Assembly (NCBI GenBank): GCA_964362625.1
Contig: CAYIFA010000036.1
Location: forward strand, 1-8,767
Direction: 5' to 3'
Length of the DNA stretch: 8,767 bases
Source: CAYIFA01 sp964362625
Lineage (GTDB): Bacteria > Patescibacteriota > Minisyncoccia > 1-14-0-10-42-19
In this document: positions 1 to 6,350 of the stretch, in pieces
Numbering within the stretch: the stretch's first letter is position 1
How the letters are laid out: each line of letters opens with the position of its first letter
Notes under the pieces: model-generated
Databases searched by the model: none
What the model was told of the DNA's origin: nothing
Seen by the model: the letters and a program-made list of their open reading frames with translations, nothing else
Program-made: the position numbers and the translations under genes

Positions 1-1
1 A

Positions 2-550
2 GATAGTAAGGGGCGGGTAGTTCGTCCAGGACAAGTAGGGCGCGTCTTAATAACGTATTTAAGCAATGAGGTTATGCCGGTTATTCGTTATGATATCGGG
101 GATTACGGAGCGATTATTCCAGGGGGATGTAAATGCGGAAGGACATCGCGTCGGATAATGATTGAGGGCCGCAATAACGAAAATCTGTTTGTCGGTAAAG
201 ATGGAGAGATTATTTATCCCGGAATTTTAAGAGACCTGCTTGACGGGTATTTTGATTATTTTCAGCGATATCAACTTGTTCAAAGCGATCTTAACCATTT
301 TTGCTTGAACATTATGCCGACGACGTTGTATTCGGAAAATACCAAAACTAGAGCGATACAAGCCTTAAGAGCAATATTAAAAGACTCAAAAATAGATTTT
401 TCCGTAGTCGATAATATCTTGCCGCTTCCTAGTGGAAAATTTCAGTATTTTGTTTCGCCGTTTTGGGAGAAGAAATTCCCTAAAGACATGCTTAAAACTG
501 CTATTTTACGAGAAGGAATGCATGTCAGCGAGCTCATAAACACAACGTAA
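2..550 (+). CDS. PaaK/CapK-type adenylate-forming ligase, C-terminal part (5' end outside window)
   Basis: The reading frame is open from the window edge, so the ATG at 74 is internal and the gene is cut by the window. The 182 visible residues are the end of an AMP-binding (ANL superfamily) enzyme of the phenylacetate-CoA ligase/CapK type. These enzymes adenylate a carboxylic acid and pass it to CoA or another acceptor. Seen are RYDIGD (visible residues 29-34, the A7-like core), a CKCGR motif (43-47) before the hinge, and PSGKF (143-147), whose K146 fits the catalytic C-terminal lysine. The second ligase of this window (4009-5328) has the same RY-x-GD, CKCGR and VDN blocks, so the two are paralogues, but here the end is more canonical (SGK rather than GDGK). 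A tail of about 25 residues follows the domain. An oxygenase gene lies 48 bp downstream on the same strand and is probably co-transcribed. The substrate cannot be told from the sequence. Confidence 0.85.
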   Translation, partial: DSKGRVVRPGQVGRVLITYLSNEVMPVIRYDIGDYGAIIPGGCKCGRTSRRIMIEGRNNENLFVGKDGEIIYPGILRDLLDGYFDYFQRYQLVQSDLNHFCLNIMPTTLYSENTKTRAIQALRAILKDSKIDFSVVDNILPLPSGKFQYFVSPFWEKKFPKDMLKTAILREGMHVSELINTT

Positions 551-598
551 ATAACGCAATGAAAAATTTGATATTTTTTGAATCTACCCGGAGCTCAA

Positions 599-1246
599 AT
601 GATATTTGAAACGCTCGACATAAAATTTGACATCGAAAAATTAAAAGATCATCTCAATACGATTGTGTCTTTGTATCCACCGGTGTGGCATATTGACAAT
701 CAGTATGGAGGCTGGGGCGTGACTTCTTTTTCGGGTTCATATCGTGAGGCATGGGATCGTTCCGGTCATTTTACATTGCAAAACGGCATCTTTGTTTTTG
801 ACGAACAAAAGGCAATTAAAGCCGCATGCCCACCGCTAGAAAAATATAATGTACCTACCGAGATATGCACCGGTTATCTTTTGGAAATTATGAATATTGT
901 AGCGGGTTTAGGGTTATTTCCTAGGCGCGCTAGGATCGCATTTGTGAGGGGTGGTTGGGAGTCACACCTTCACCAAGATTATAAAGAAAGTATTTATGCG
1001 GTTAGGTTGCATATTCCGATTTTGACTAATCCAGAGAGCCTATTTATTTGCGATGAAGGAATGGCGCATTTACCTGCGGATGGCAGCGCCCATTTGCTGA
1101 AGATAAATAGACCGCACAAGGTAGTTAATCGAGGTAAAACCGAAAGGCATCATATTATGATGGACGTGTGGGACACAAGGAACATATCTAAATATCATCG
1201 GTATCCCGGTGGGCAAGATATAAAATGGGGCGAATATCCTTTTTAA
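599..1246 (+). CDS. Aspartyl/asparaginyl beta-hydroxylase-like 2-oxoglutarate/Fe(II) oxygenase
   Basis: The 215-residue protein resembles the aspartyl/asparaginyl beta-hydroxylase family, non-haem iron enzymes that use 2-oxoglutarate and O2 to hydroxylate a side chain or a free amino acid. The proposed iron ligands are H125 and D127 (HLHQD segment) and the distal H173 (RPHKVVN, matching HEVxN of the family). R183 in the following ERHHIMMDVWD strand is a candidate 2-oxoglutarate carboxylate binder. RLHIP (136-140) is a further family hallmark. I chose the ATG at 599 because GGAG at 590-593 lies 5 bases before it; a TTG at 578 in the same frame would add seven residues but has no ribosome binding site. 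It follows the partial ligase by 48 bp and ends just before a hairpin terminator. The substrate is unknown. Its neighbours suggest a small acid, or a residue attached to one, rather than a protein, but that is inference. Confidence 0.82.
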   Translation: MIFETLDIKFDIEKLKDHLNTIVSLYPPVWHIDNQYGGWGVTSFSGSYREAWDRSGHFTLQNGIFVFDEQKAIKAACPPLEKYNVPTEICTGYLLEIMNIVAGLGLFPRRARIAFVRGGWESHLHQDYKESIYAVRLHIPILTNPESLFICDEGMAHLPADGSAHLLKINRPHKVVNRGKTERHHIMMDVWDTRNISKYHRYPGGQDIKWGEYPF

Positions 1247-1272
1247 ATACCGAAGCTATTAGAAACAAGCAA

Positions 1273-1311
1273 AAAGCACCGGCAGTCCCAGTGCTTTATT
1301 TAAGGTTTTTT
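1273..1311. terminator. Hairpin terminator between convergent genes, probably bidirectional
   Basis: AAAGCAC at 1273-1279 pairs with GTGCTTT at 1291-1297 around an 11-base loop that can add two inner G-C pairs. On the + strand it is followed by a T-rich stretch with TTTTTT near 1306-1311. On the - strand the stem is followed by the complement of the A run at 1271-1275. It separates the oxygenase (+, ends 1246) from the LDH2-family gene (-, ends 1322), so it can serve both. Confidence 0.6.
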
Positions 1312-1321
1312 GAGCGGCGCT

Positions 1322-2368
1322 CTAACTGTTTAATGTAAAATCAATACCTAATTCGGTCGCAAGCTTGTAAAGACTATCTACTGTGTTAATGTGCAGGGGT
1401 ATGCCGTTACGGATCCTTTCTGTTTCAAGAATATATTCTTGTTCTCCGGGTATACGGATTGTTTCGTTGTTGGCTATTGGACGTGCGGTTTTGAGTTGCC
1501 ATATTGCTGAATCAACGTCTTTTTTGAATTCTTCAACGTCGCAAAAAGCCGAAATATTTATAGCGCAAAATGCATGGCCAACATTTGTGTCTGACACTTT
1601 ATTTCCGAATGCGGCTTTGTTGAGAATTCCCGCGAGTATGCTAATTATTAGCGACATCCCCACGCCTTTATAGCCGCCTATCGGCATTAATATCCCAGCA
1701 AGCGCCTTTTGCGGGTTTGTTGTCGGCAGGCCAGAAGCATCTAGCGCCCAGCCGTCGGGAATTGCCGGCGTATCGTTTTGAGCGGCCATTATTATTTTTG
1801 CTTTAGCCGCGACACTGAAAGCTGAATCAAAAATTATTGGATATTCGTTTTTGGCCGGAATTGCGAAGGCAATTGGGTTATTGCCGAGAAGCAGATCTAA
1901 ACCGCCCCAAGGAGCCATTGTGTTTAGGTTTGAAACAGTTAATACCGTTCCGATCATGTCATGTTTTAAGGCCATTTCCGCGAAGTAAGCGTTTCTTCCA
2001 AAGTGATTGCTGGCATTTACTCCTACCCAGGAGATTCCGTAATCGGCCGCTTTGTTAATGGCGATTCTCATCGCCTTTGCGGCAATAACTTGTCCCAGTC
2101 CATTTCCGCCGTTTATCAGCGCGGTTGCCTTGAAATCATTTTCGATAAATATAGATGGGTCAGCTACAGTTTCGCCATTTCTGATTTTTTCTATATAAAC
2201 CGGCAAGCGTATAATCCCATGTGATTGCACTCCGCGTAGGTCCGCCGTTATAAGAGTACTCGTCACCAATTCGGCATCTAAGGGCGGGACACCGATTTTT
2301 TCAAACGCATCTCGGCAGAGTTTCTTTAATGAAACTGGGGCGCAAAGGATCGTATCCGATGCTTTCAT
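1322..2368 (-). CDS. LDH2/malate dehydrogenase-family NAD(P)-dependent 2-oxoacid reductase
   Basis: The 348-residue protein has the usual length of the LDH2/YlbC/ComC family. These are cytoplasmic NAD(P)-dependent enzymes that interconvert 2-oxo acids and 2-hydroxy acids (malate, lactate, sulfolactate, ureidoglycolate) and are unrelated to classical LDH. Diagnostic blocks in order are RGVQSHGI near residues 45-52, the catalytic-histidine block SNHFGRNAYF near 121-130, LGNNPIAFAIP near 161-171, IPDGWALD, PIGGYKGVGMSL and a C-terminal IPGEQE. Nothing is missing. The ATG at 2368 has GGGAG 8 bases upstream (plus-strand 2377-2381). A TAGAAT hexamer at 2399-2404 on this strand could be the -10 box, but no convincing -35 goes with it. 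The gene is divergent from panB, 171 bp away, which suggests linked use. Reduction of a PanB product, giving pantoate or an analogue, is an attractive guess, but known ketopantoate reductases belong to other families. Confidence 0.88.
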   Translation of the reverse strand: MKASDTILCAPVSLKKLCRDAFEKIGVPPLDAELVTSTLITADLRGVQSHGIIRLPVYIEKIRNGETVADPSIFIENDFKATALINGGNGLGQVIAAKAMRIAINKAADYGISWVGVNASNHFGRNAYFAEMALKHDMIGTVLTVSNLNTMAPWGGLDLLLGNNPIAFAIPAKNEYPIIFDSAFSVAAKAKIIMAAQNDTPAIPDGWALDASGLPTTNPQKALAGILMPIGGYKGVGMSLIISILAGILNKAAFGNKVSDTNVGHAFCAINISAFCDVEEFKKDVDSAIWQLKTARPIANNETIRIPGEQEYILETERIRNGIPLHINTVDSLYKLATELGIDFTLNS

Positions 2369-2447
2369 GGTTTTGTCTCCCGTTTATGTAAGATCCTTAT
2401 TCTATCTTCCATCTCAAGCTAATCACGCGCTCTAGTTTTAATCAAGA

Positions 2448-2476
2448 TTGACAGAATATCGGTGTTTTTTTAATAT
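2448..2476 (+). promoter_or_regulatory. Sigma-70-type promoter of panB
   Basis: A perfect TTGACA (2448-2453) is followed after exactly 17 bases by TAATAT (2471-2476), a 4/6 match to the -10 consensus. Transcription would start near 2483, leaving a leader of about 57 bases before panB. It lies in the 171-bp divergent region shared with the LDH2-family gene. No riboswitch-like fold was evident by eye in the leader. Confidence 0.6.
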
Positions 2477-2539
2477 GACTTTAGGTTTCTGGCAAACCGG
2501 AGATAAGCGCAATCGGTAAAATAAGGCAGGGGGCCACAA

Positions 2540-3379
2540 ATGAAAAAGACCATATTGGACATACTTTCTAAAAGAAGCAACAAGCAAAAACTTACTGAAA
2601 TTGCAGTTTATGATTATCCAACCGCGAGAATTGCCGAACAGATAGGCATTGACATTTTTATAGTCGGAGATTCGTTGGGGATGAATATGCTGGGCTTTCC
2701 CGACACTATACCGGTTACAGTGGAGATGATTGATATTTTCACCGGTGCTGTTCGTCGAGGCGCGCCCGATGCGTTTATTATTTCAGATCTGCCGTTTGGG
2801 TCATATTTTACTGCTAAACAGGCCTATGAAAATTCCTGTCGTTTGACCAGGGCCGGAGCAGACGGAGTGAAGATTGAGGGTGGAGGAGAAATAAGCGAAA
2901 TCATAGCCGCGCTTTCTGATCGCGGAATTCTAGTACACGGCCACATTGGATTGACTCCACAATCTTATCGAAAGCTTGGAGGGTATAAGACTCAAGGGCG
3001 CGACGTAAAAAGAGCACTTGAGTTGGTAGAGGACGCCAAGAAAATTGAAGAAGCCGGAGCTATGCTTATTCTGTTGGAGGCCATGCCCAGCCCGCTTGCT
3101 AAAATAATTACCGAACGAGCTTCGGTGCCTATAATCGGTGTTGGTGCCGGTCCTTACTGTGACGGAGTAGCCATTGTTCTTAACGATTTTATTGGTTTGG
3201 CGCACATTGATCACCCGCCACGTTACGTCAAAAAATATTGCGATGCCAGCCAGGTTCTTCGACAAGCTCTACAGGATTTCAAAAACGATGTCGAAAACAT
3301 GCTGTATCCCAGCCCGGAGCACTTTTACAATATGCCGAAGGATCAAGAACAGGAATTTTTAGATCACCTTAAAAAGTGA
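2540..3379 (+). CDS. panB: 3-methyl-2-oxobutanoate (ketopantoate) hydroxymethyltransferase
   Basis: The protein (279 residues) is a full-length PanB. The enzyme transfers a hydroxymethyl group from 5,10-methylene-tetrahydrofolate to 2-oxoisovalerate to form ketopantoate, the first committed step to pantothenate and CoA, in the cytoplasm. Active-site positions known from the E. coli enzyme are present one residue earlier here: metal ligands D44 (VGDSLGM) and D83 (SDLPFGSY), K111 and E113 (VKIEGG), H135 (GHIGLTPQS) and catalytic base E180 (LLEAMP). Small departures are AVYDYP where TAYDYP is usual, LLEAMP for LxLECVP, and EHFYN near the end for EHSF. G-rich sequence at 2529-2533 lies 6 bases before the ATG as ribosome binding site. 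No panC, panD or panE is near; neighbours are an LDH2-family reductase, ligases and a thioesterase. It may serve CoA synthesis, or a specialised route using another 2-oxo acid. Confidence 0.92.
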   Translation: MKKTILDILSKRSNKQKLTEIAVYDYPTARIAEQIGIDIFIVGDSLGMNMLGFPDTIPVTVEMIDIFTGAVRRGAPDAFIISDLPFGSYFTAKQAYENSCRLTRAGADGVKIEGGGEISEIIAALSDRGILVHGHIGLTPQSYRKLGGYKTQGRDVKRALELVEDAKKIEEAGAMLILLEAMPSPLAKIITERASVPIIGVGAGPYCDGVAIVLNDFIGLAHIDHPPRYVKKYCDASQVLRQALQDFKNDVENMLYPSPEHFYNMPKDQEQEFLDHLKK

Positions 3380-3392
3380 TTTATAAAATCAA

Positions 3393-3416
3393 AAAAGGGG
3401 CGGGTATGCCCCTTTT
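3393..3416. terminator. Strong rho-independent terminator after panB, bidirectional
   Basis: AAAAGGGGC (3393-3401) pairs perfectly with GCCCCTTTT (3408-3416), a 9-bp stem with a 6-base loop. The stem ends in A/T runs, so it gives a U tract in both directions. It lies 13 bp after the panB stop and 57 bp beyond the stop of the minus-strand thioesterase, between two convergent units. Confidence 0.88.
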
Positions 3417-3472
3417 ATTGCGCTGTACCGTTTGGAACCACCTTTTTGTATTTATATTGTCGCTTGGTTGTA

Positions 3473-3904
3473 TTAAAGCAACGCCCTGATATGCACGGAA
3501 AACCAATCTGGCACGAGAACAGCTTTACCGGTCTTCATATCGGTAAATACGATCGTAACTTTTGCTTCAACGCGAAGCTTTTTGTGCTCATTTCCTTCTT
3601 TGAACACCCGATAGTTAAAAGTAATATGTTTCTCGCCAAGTTCAACCGGAGCCACTTCAATCAGCGCGGCAACTTCGCTGCCTTTTGGTACATAAAGTGG
3701 CGCATGCCATTCCTGGGTTGCTTTAACCGGGACAATGGTCAGACCCAACTTTTCATGCATTTCGGGGGAAATACCGAACGAAGCAGAAAATGCTCGGCGC
3801 GCTTCATAGAATGCCAGTAAGTGATATGGTGAGTGCCAGTATCGCGTTCCATAAGGAGAAAGCTGGTTTTCCGGGATTATAAAACGGTAATAGAATTGCT
3901 TCAA
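3473..3904 (-). CDS. Hotdog-fold acyl-CoA thioesterase (4HBT/YbgC-like)
   Basis: From the TTG at 3904 the protein has 143 residues, the usual size of single-domain hotdog thioesterases, which hydrolyse acyl-CoA or acyl-carrier thioesters. It has the helix block YHLLAFYEARRAF (27-39), a following hydrophobic turn with WHAPLYVPKGSEV (66-78), an ITFNYRVF strand and a closing VPDWF (131-135), all in family order. A TTG at 3958 in the same frame would add 18 residues, but AGGAGG (plus-strand 3911-3916) lies exactly 6 bases before the TTG at 3904 and would be buried in the longer form. The loop that usually carries the catalytic Asp reads QLSPYGT (14-20), so a Ser stands where D-x-x-G is expected by my alignment. 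The gene lies 104 bp after the minus-strand ligase and probably shares its transcript. It may release or edit the acyl product of the ligase. Confidence 0.75.
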   Translation of the reverse strand: MKQFYYRFIIPENQLSPYGTRYWHSPYHLLAFYEARRAFSASFGISPEMHEKLGLTIVPVKATQEWHAPLYVPKGSEVAALIEVAPVELGEKHITFNYRVFKEGNEHKKLRVEAKVTIVFTDMKTGKAVLVPDWFSVHIRALL

Positions 3905-3910
3905 GGAAGG

Positions 3911-3916
3911 CCTCCT
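3911..3916 (-). promoter_or_regulatory. Perfect Shine-Dalgarno that fixes the thioesterase start
   Basis: The minus strand reads AGGAGG here, followed by 6 bases and a TTG codon at 3904-3902. It is the only perfect AGGAGG noticed before a start in this window. It argues strongly for the short 143-residue form over a start at 3958, which has no comparable site. Confidence 0.8.
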
Positions 3917-4008
3917 TTTTCTTGCGTACAGGTTCCATAGATAGATTACTAAATTCAATCTCTGCTGGCAATGATAGATGACGCATTAAGTCTTGCGCAA
4001 ACTGATTG

Positions 4009-5328
4009 TCAATCCTTGAAAAGATTTTTAAATCCGTATAGCTTCCCGTCCCCTTCTTTTATGTTATCGACCAAAGAAAACTCTAAATCAATTTTACCGA
4101 GATAATCGTAAAACCTTTGTTTTATAAACTCCGCGTCCTTATCCTTGAATGATTCTGTTGGAACAACGCTCACTTCGTACTTGGCCGGCGAATGGCGGAC
4201 AACATGATAACGCCGTATTACATGAGTTTTAATCGCTATCGGCCAAATTAAATCATAGAAAAATCCAGGCGTGCCATCTGGTCGAAGAAAAGTTCCGACG
4301 GTCCTGCCGGAAATTTTAATGAGCGGCAAAGTTCTTCCGCATTTGCATTGTTCGTCAACCCAAGAAGCTATGTCGCCCAGGCGGTAGCGGATAAAAGGCA
4401 TGATTTTGTTATCTAGGGATGTTACCAGGACGCTTCCTTCGGTTCCGGGTATAACGGGAAGGTTATTTTCATCGACGATTTCCAGATAGATAAATTCGCT
4501 TTGCACGTGGAAGCCATTTTTGTATTGGCATTCAAAGCCGATTCCGGTAATCTCGTTGCATGCATAATAGTCAAAAACCGGTGCGTCAAATATTCGTTCC
4601 ATATATTGCCGCATTTCGGGGAAAAGCTGTTCGGTGTAACTGATAAGTCCACGGAACTTAATTCTTTTCCGGTTCTGCTCAATAAGTTGAGCTAGACGCA
4701 ACAGATGAGATGTTCTGCTTTGCACGATAATATGCCGTTTATCCGAGAGCGCATATAATTGTTCTAGTATGGCCGTTACTCCTTCTGGCGTGCCGCATTT
4801 AATAAATTTGTTTTCCTGTTCAAGCCCGGGATGCGGGCGCGGCATAAGCAGAATGACAACGTCGTCTTCTTTTTTGCCCGTCCAATTCAGCATTCTGCGA
4901 TAACGCGCGGCATAGCGCGGCAGCGCGAATTTGTCCATGAAAAAATTTAGCGGTATGCCAGTAGAGCCCGAGGTTCGTTGAGGCAAACCGCGATATAAAA
5001 GCTTTTTATTGGTTATTCGGCCTTGTTCAACGGCAAGCCGTATTCCAGGTTTATCCATCGGCGGCAGTTTTTCAAAATCCCTGGCGGATTTTACGTTTTC
5101 CATGAGGCTTTCGTAGAATGGTGAGAGCCGGGCGTATTTTAACAAACTTGAAATTCGTCTCATCTGCAGGTTTTCAATCTCTGATTTTGAAAAGTACTGC
5201 GATTTTGATAATAGTTCATCAAAGAGCGTGGCCGGCGGAGCAAATGGAGACTCCAGCCCCATTAATAGTGCGGCGATTGTCGAGCGGTTCAGGATTGCAA
5301 ACGGGCTGCTTCCCGTATAAAATTGCAT
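4009..5328 (-). CDS. PaaK/CapK-type adenylate-forming ligase (full length)
   Basis: The 439-residue protein is complete and of usual length for the phenylacetate-CoA ligase/CapK group of the ANL superfamily, which activates a carboxylic acid with ATP to an acyl-AMP. Seen in order are the P-loop RTSGSTGIP (118-126), YYACNEITG (254-262, the acyl/adenine A5 block), RYRLGD (314-319), CKCGR (328-332), a hinge near GR 341-342 and a C-terminal domain ending in GDGKLYGF with K429 as candidate catalytic lysine. C267, H274, C328 and C330 could form a metal site, as proposed for some relatives; this is inference. It is a paralogue of the partial ligase at the left edge. The ATG at 5328 lacks a Shine-Dalgarno, but a promoter just upstream would start transcription within about 5 bases of it. 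The thioesterase follows. The pair suggests controlled activation and release of one acid, identity unknown. Confidence 0.88.
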   Translation of the reverse strand: MQFYTGSSPFAILNRSTIAALLMGLESPFAPPATLFDELLSKSQYFSKSEIENLQMRRISSLLKYARLSPFYESLMENVKSARDFEKLPPMDKPGIRLAVEQGRITNKKLLYRGLPQRTSGSTGIPLNFFMDKFALPRYAARYRRMLNWTGKKEDDVVILLMPRPHPGLEQENKFIKCGTPEGVTAILEQLYALSDKRHIIVQSRTSHLLRLAQLIEQNRKRIKFRGLISYTEQLFPEMRQYMERIFDAPVFDYYACNEITGIGFECQYKNGFHVQSEFIYLEIVDENNLPVIPGTEGSVLVTSLDNKIMPFIRYRLGDIASWVDEQCKCGRTLPLIKISGRTVGTFLRPDGTPGFFYDLIWPIAIKTHVIRRYHVVRHSPAKYEVSVVPTESFKDKDAEFIKQRFYDYLGKIDLEFSLVDNIKEGDGKLYGFKNLFKD

Positions 5329-5339
5329 GATAACATTAA

Positions 5340-5366
5340 AATATAGCAGCAGTTGAGGATTATCAA
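5340..5366 (-). promoter_or_regulatory. Promoter of the minus-strand ligase, very short leader
   Basis: On the minus strand TTGATA (5366-5361) is followed after 15 bases by TATATT (5345-5340), preceded by TGC, so it looks like an extended -10 (TGnTATATT). Shifting the -10 to TATTTT gives a 17-base spacer. Either way transcription would begin about 0-5 bases before the ATG at 5328, too close for a ribosome binding site. The -35 overlaps the ribosome binding site and start of the plus-strand remnant. Confidence 0.45.
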
Positions 5367-5489
5367 ATGCTTACTCGATATTCGCCAATAAACATTACCT
5401 CCGCCTTGATCCTCGCCGCCGGCCGCGGTCGGCGGCTGATGCCCCATACCAGCGATTGCCCGAGACGCATGGCTCATGCTTTCGGTTGA
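5367..5489 (+). pseudogene. Truncated 5' remnant of a LicC-like nucleotidyltransferase gene
   Basis: An ATG at 5367, with GAGG at 5355-5358 at proper distance, opens a 40-codon frame ending in TGA at 5487-5489. Residues 13-28 read ALILAAGRGRRLMPHT, the signature nucleotide-binding loop of sugar-nucleotide and phosphocholine nucleotidyltransferases. The next residues, SDCPRRMAHAFG, follow the family pattern loosely, with Arg in place of the conserved Lys of the PK pair, and then the frame stops. About 200 residues that the fold needs are absent. Bases 5403-5450 match 40 of 48 bases at 6369-6416, the same place in the intact nucleotidyltransferase beyond the toxin pair. This is therefore either a decayed paralogue or the scar of an insertion or duplication event that brought in the toxin-antitoxin genes. 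It may still be translated, but cannot be catalytic. Confidence 0.75.
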
Positions 5490-5514
5490 ATTGTGCGTAG
5501 TTTCGTGATAAAAT
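5486..5514 (+). promoter_or_regulatory. Promoter of the toxin-antitoxin pair, predicted leaderless
   Basis: TTGAAT (5486-5491), a 17-base spacer and TAAAAT (5509-5514) form a strong sigma-70-type promoter. TGA directly before the -10 makes it an extended -10 (TGnTAAAAT). Only six bases separate the -10 from the ATG at 5521, so the predicted transcription start is the A of the start codon. The -35 overlaps the stop codon of the remnant. Confidence 0.7.
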
Positions 5515-5520
5515 TCAACT

Positions 5521-5826
5521 ATGACGATGGTGTTGGTCAAAAGAAAGAGCGCGTTGCCGAAGGAATTCGGTAAAATTTTGTGGTCGTATAATCTTTCGCG
5601 CGTCAATCCGGATCGGGACAAAAAAGTGATAATCACGAACACCATAAATTATGGCAATCTCGGTGAGTGGCGTTGGATCATAAGGCGCTACGGCAAAAAT
5701 CAAATCAGGAGAATTTTAAGAAATTCTCCTATATCCGAAATAAGGCCGCATATACGAAAACTGGTTTCCATTATTTTTAATATTGACGAATTTAATCATG
5801 CACCCCGAGGCGCTTACCGAAAATAG
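5521..5826 (+). CDS. DUF6922-like antitoxin partner of the AbiEii-type toxin
   Basis: This small basic protein (101 residues) precedes and overlaps an AbiEii-type toxin gene, the place held by the antitoxin in such pairs. The pattern LPKEFGKILWSYN near 12-24, then INYGNLGEWRWIIRRYG (42-58), then a short arginine-rich helix and SEIRPHIRKLVSIIFNI toward the end, agrees with the short proteins (DUF6922-type) often found before these toxins. I base this on memory of the family, not on a search. No ribosome binding site precedes the ATG at 5521; the promoter geometry predicts a leaderless mRNA. A second ATG at 5527 is possible. The 3' end overlaps the toxin ORF by 29 bases, which would couple their translation. 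Its likely role is to neutralise the toxin and perhaps to repress the shared promoter. It is not recognisably a DNA-binding HTH protein by eye. Confidence 0.65.
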   Translation: MTMVLVKRKSALPKEFGKILWSYNLSRVNPDRDKKVIITNTINYGNLGEWRWIIRRYGKNQIRRILRNSPISEIRPHIRKLVSIIFNIDEFNHAPRGAYRK

Positions 5827-6322
5827 CCGGGCAATTTTCCCGCACCTGCGTCATTTTAAGGATTTTTATCTCGCCGGAGGAACGGCCCTCGCCCTCCAGA
5901 TCGGGCACCGCGTTTCAGTTGATTTTGATTTATTTTCTCGAAATCCGATAAAGCGCGAGCTTTATCCAGAAGTCAGGAAAATGTTTAAAAAGCAAAATAT
6001 CGAACCGGCTGTTAATGGTCTTAGGATGCTCGGCATAGCTGAAATGGCCGCCACTAAAGCATATTCCATCGGACGGCGCGGATCATATAAAGATTACGTT
6101 GATTTATATTTTATAATCTCTAGTGGTTATTGTTCCGTCGCGGAAATAATAAAGCTGGCTCAAAAAAAATACGGAGCGGAATTTAATGCCCGGCTTTTTC
6201 TCGAGCAATTGGTTTATTTGAGCGATATTATCGATGAACCAGTCGTCTTTATTAAAAAACGAATTGCAAAATCGGAGCTTGAGCGATTCTTCGCGCGAAA
6301 AATTAAACAGGTGAAATTGTGA
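5798..6322 (+). CDS. AbiEii/AbiGii-type nucleotidyltransferase toxin, internally shortened
   Basis: The protein (174 residues from the ATG at 5798) has the MNT-fold signature of AbiEii/AbiGii toxins: YLAGGTALALQIGHRVSVDF, with GGT at 27-29 and metal ligands D42 and D44 (DFD). The later block AEMAATKAYSIGRRGSYKDY holds K87, and D99-x-x-D102 follows in DYVDLYF. Members of this family act as NTP-transferring toxins, for example on tRNA 3' ends, in toxin-antitoxin or phage-abortive modules. From memory of relatives, the stretch between the DFD and AEMAATK blocks is about 25-35 residues too short: the strands usually reading like VKVSFFYYP are absent after VNG (72-74). The deletion is in frame. 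An in-frame TTG at 5783 would add five residues, but ATG 5798 is preferred. No strong ribosome binding site is seen; translation is probably coupled to the antitoxin. It may be inactive or a natural short variant. Confidence 0.78.
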   Translation: MHPEALTENSRAIFPHLRHFKDFYLAGGTALALQIGHRVSVDFDLFSRNPIKRELYPEVRKMFKKQNIEPAVNGLRMLGIAEMAATKAYSIGRRGSYKDYVDLYFIISSGYCSVAEIIKLAQKKYGAEFNARLFLEQLVYLSDIIDEPVVFIKKRIAKSELERFFARKIKQVKL

Positions 6323-6350
6323 CGGAGGTCAATTTTTTCACATTGATTTC

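Noticed and set aside
559..609. Possible 16-codon leader peptide before the oxygenase.
   Set aside because: No ribosome binding site and no regulatory codon pattern; it runs into the oxygenase start by chance.
2540..3379. PEP mutase or isocitrate-lyase-type enzyme instead of PanB, which would have completed a phosphonate pathway.
   Set aside because: All PanB active-site blocks (VGDSLGM, SDLPFGSY, VKIEGG, GHIGLTPQS) are present and the PEP mutase signature EDKxFPKxNS is absent.
3905..3958. Longer thioesterase starting at TTG 3958 (161 residues).
   Set aside because: The perfect AGGAGG at 3911-3916 lies within the extension and is correctly spaced for the TTG at 3904; the added residues match no family feature.
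3804..4058. Open minus-strand frame across the ligase-thioesterase gap, with ATG at 3986 and a hydrophilic stretch (PAEIEFSNLSMEPVRKKKEAF).
   Set aside because: It overlaps the well-supported thioesterase in another frame, has no good ribosome binding site, and turns into hydrophobic shadow sequence. A small protein or remnant of a ligase tail cannot be excluded but is not supported.
6324..6350. GGAGG at 6324-6328 as ribosome binding site of the nucleotidyltransferase, or an ATT start at 6342.
   Set aside because: The distance to ATG 6351 is about 22 bases, too long, and ATT would still be 13 bases away and is a very rare start.
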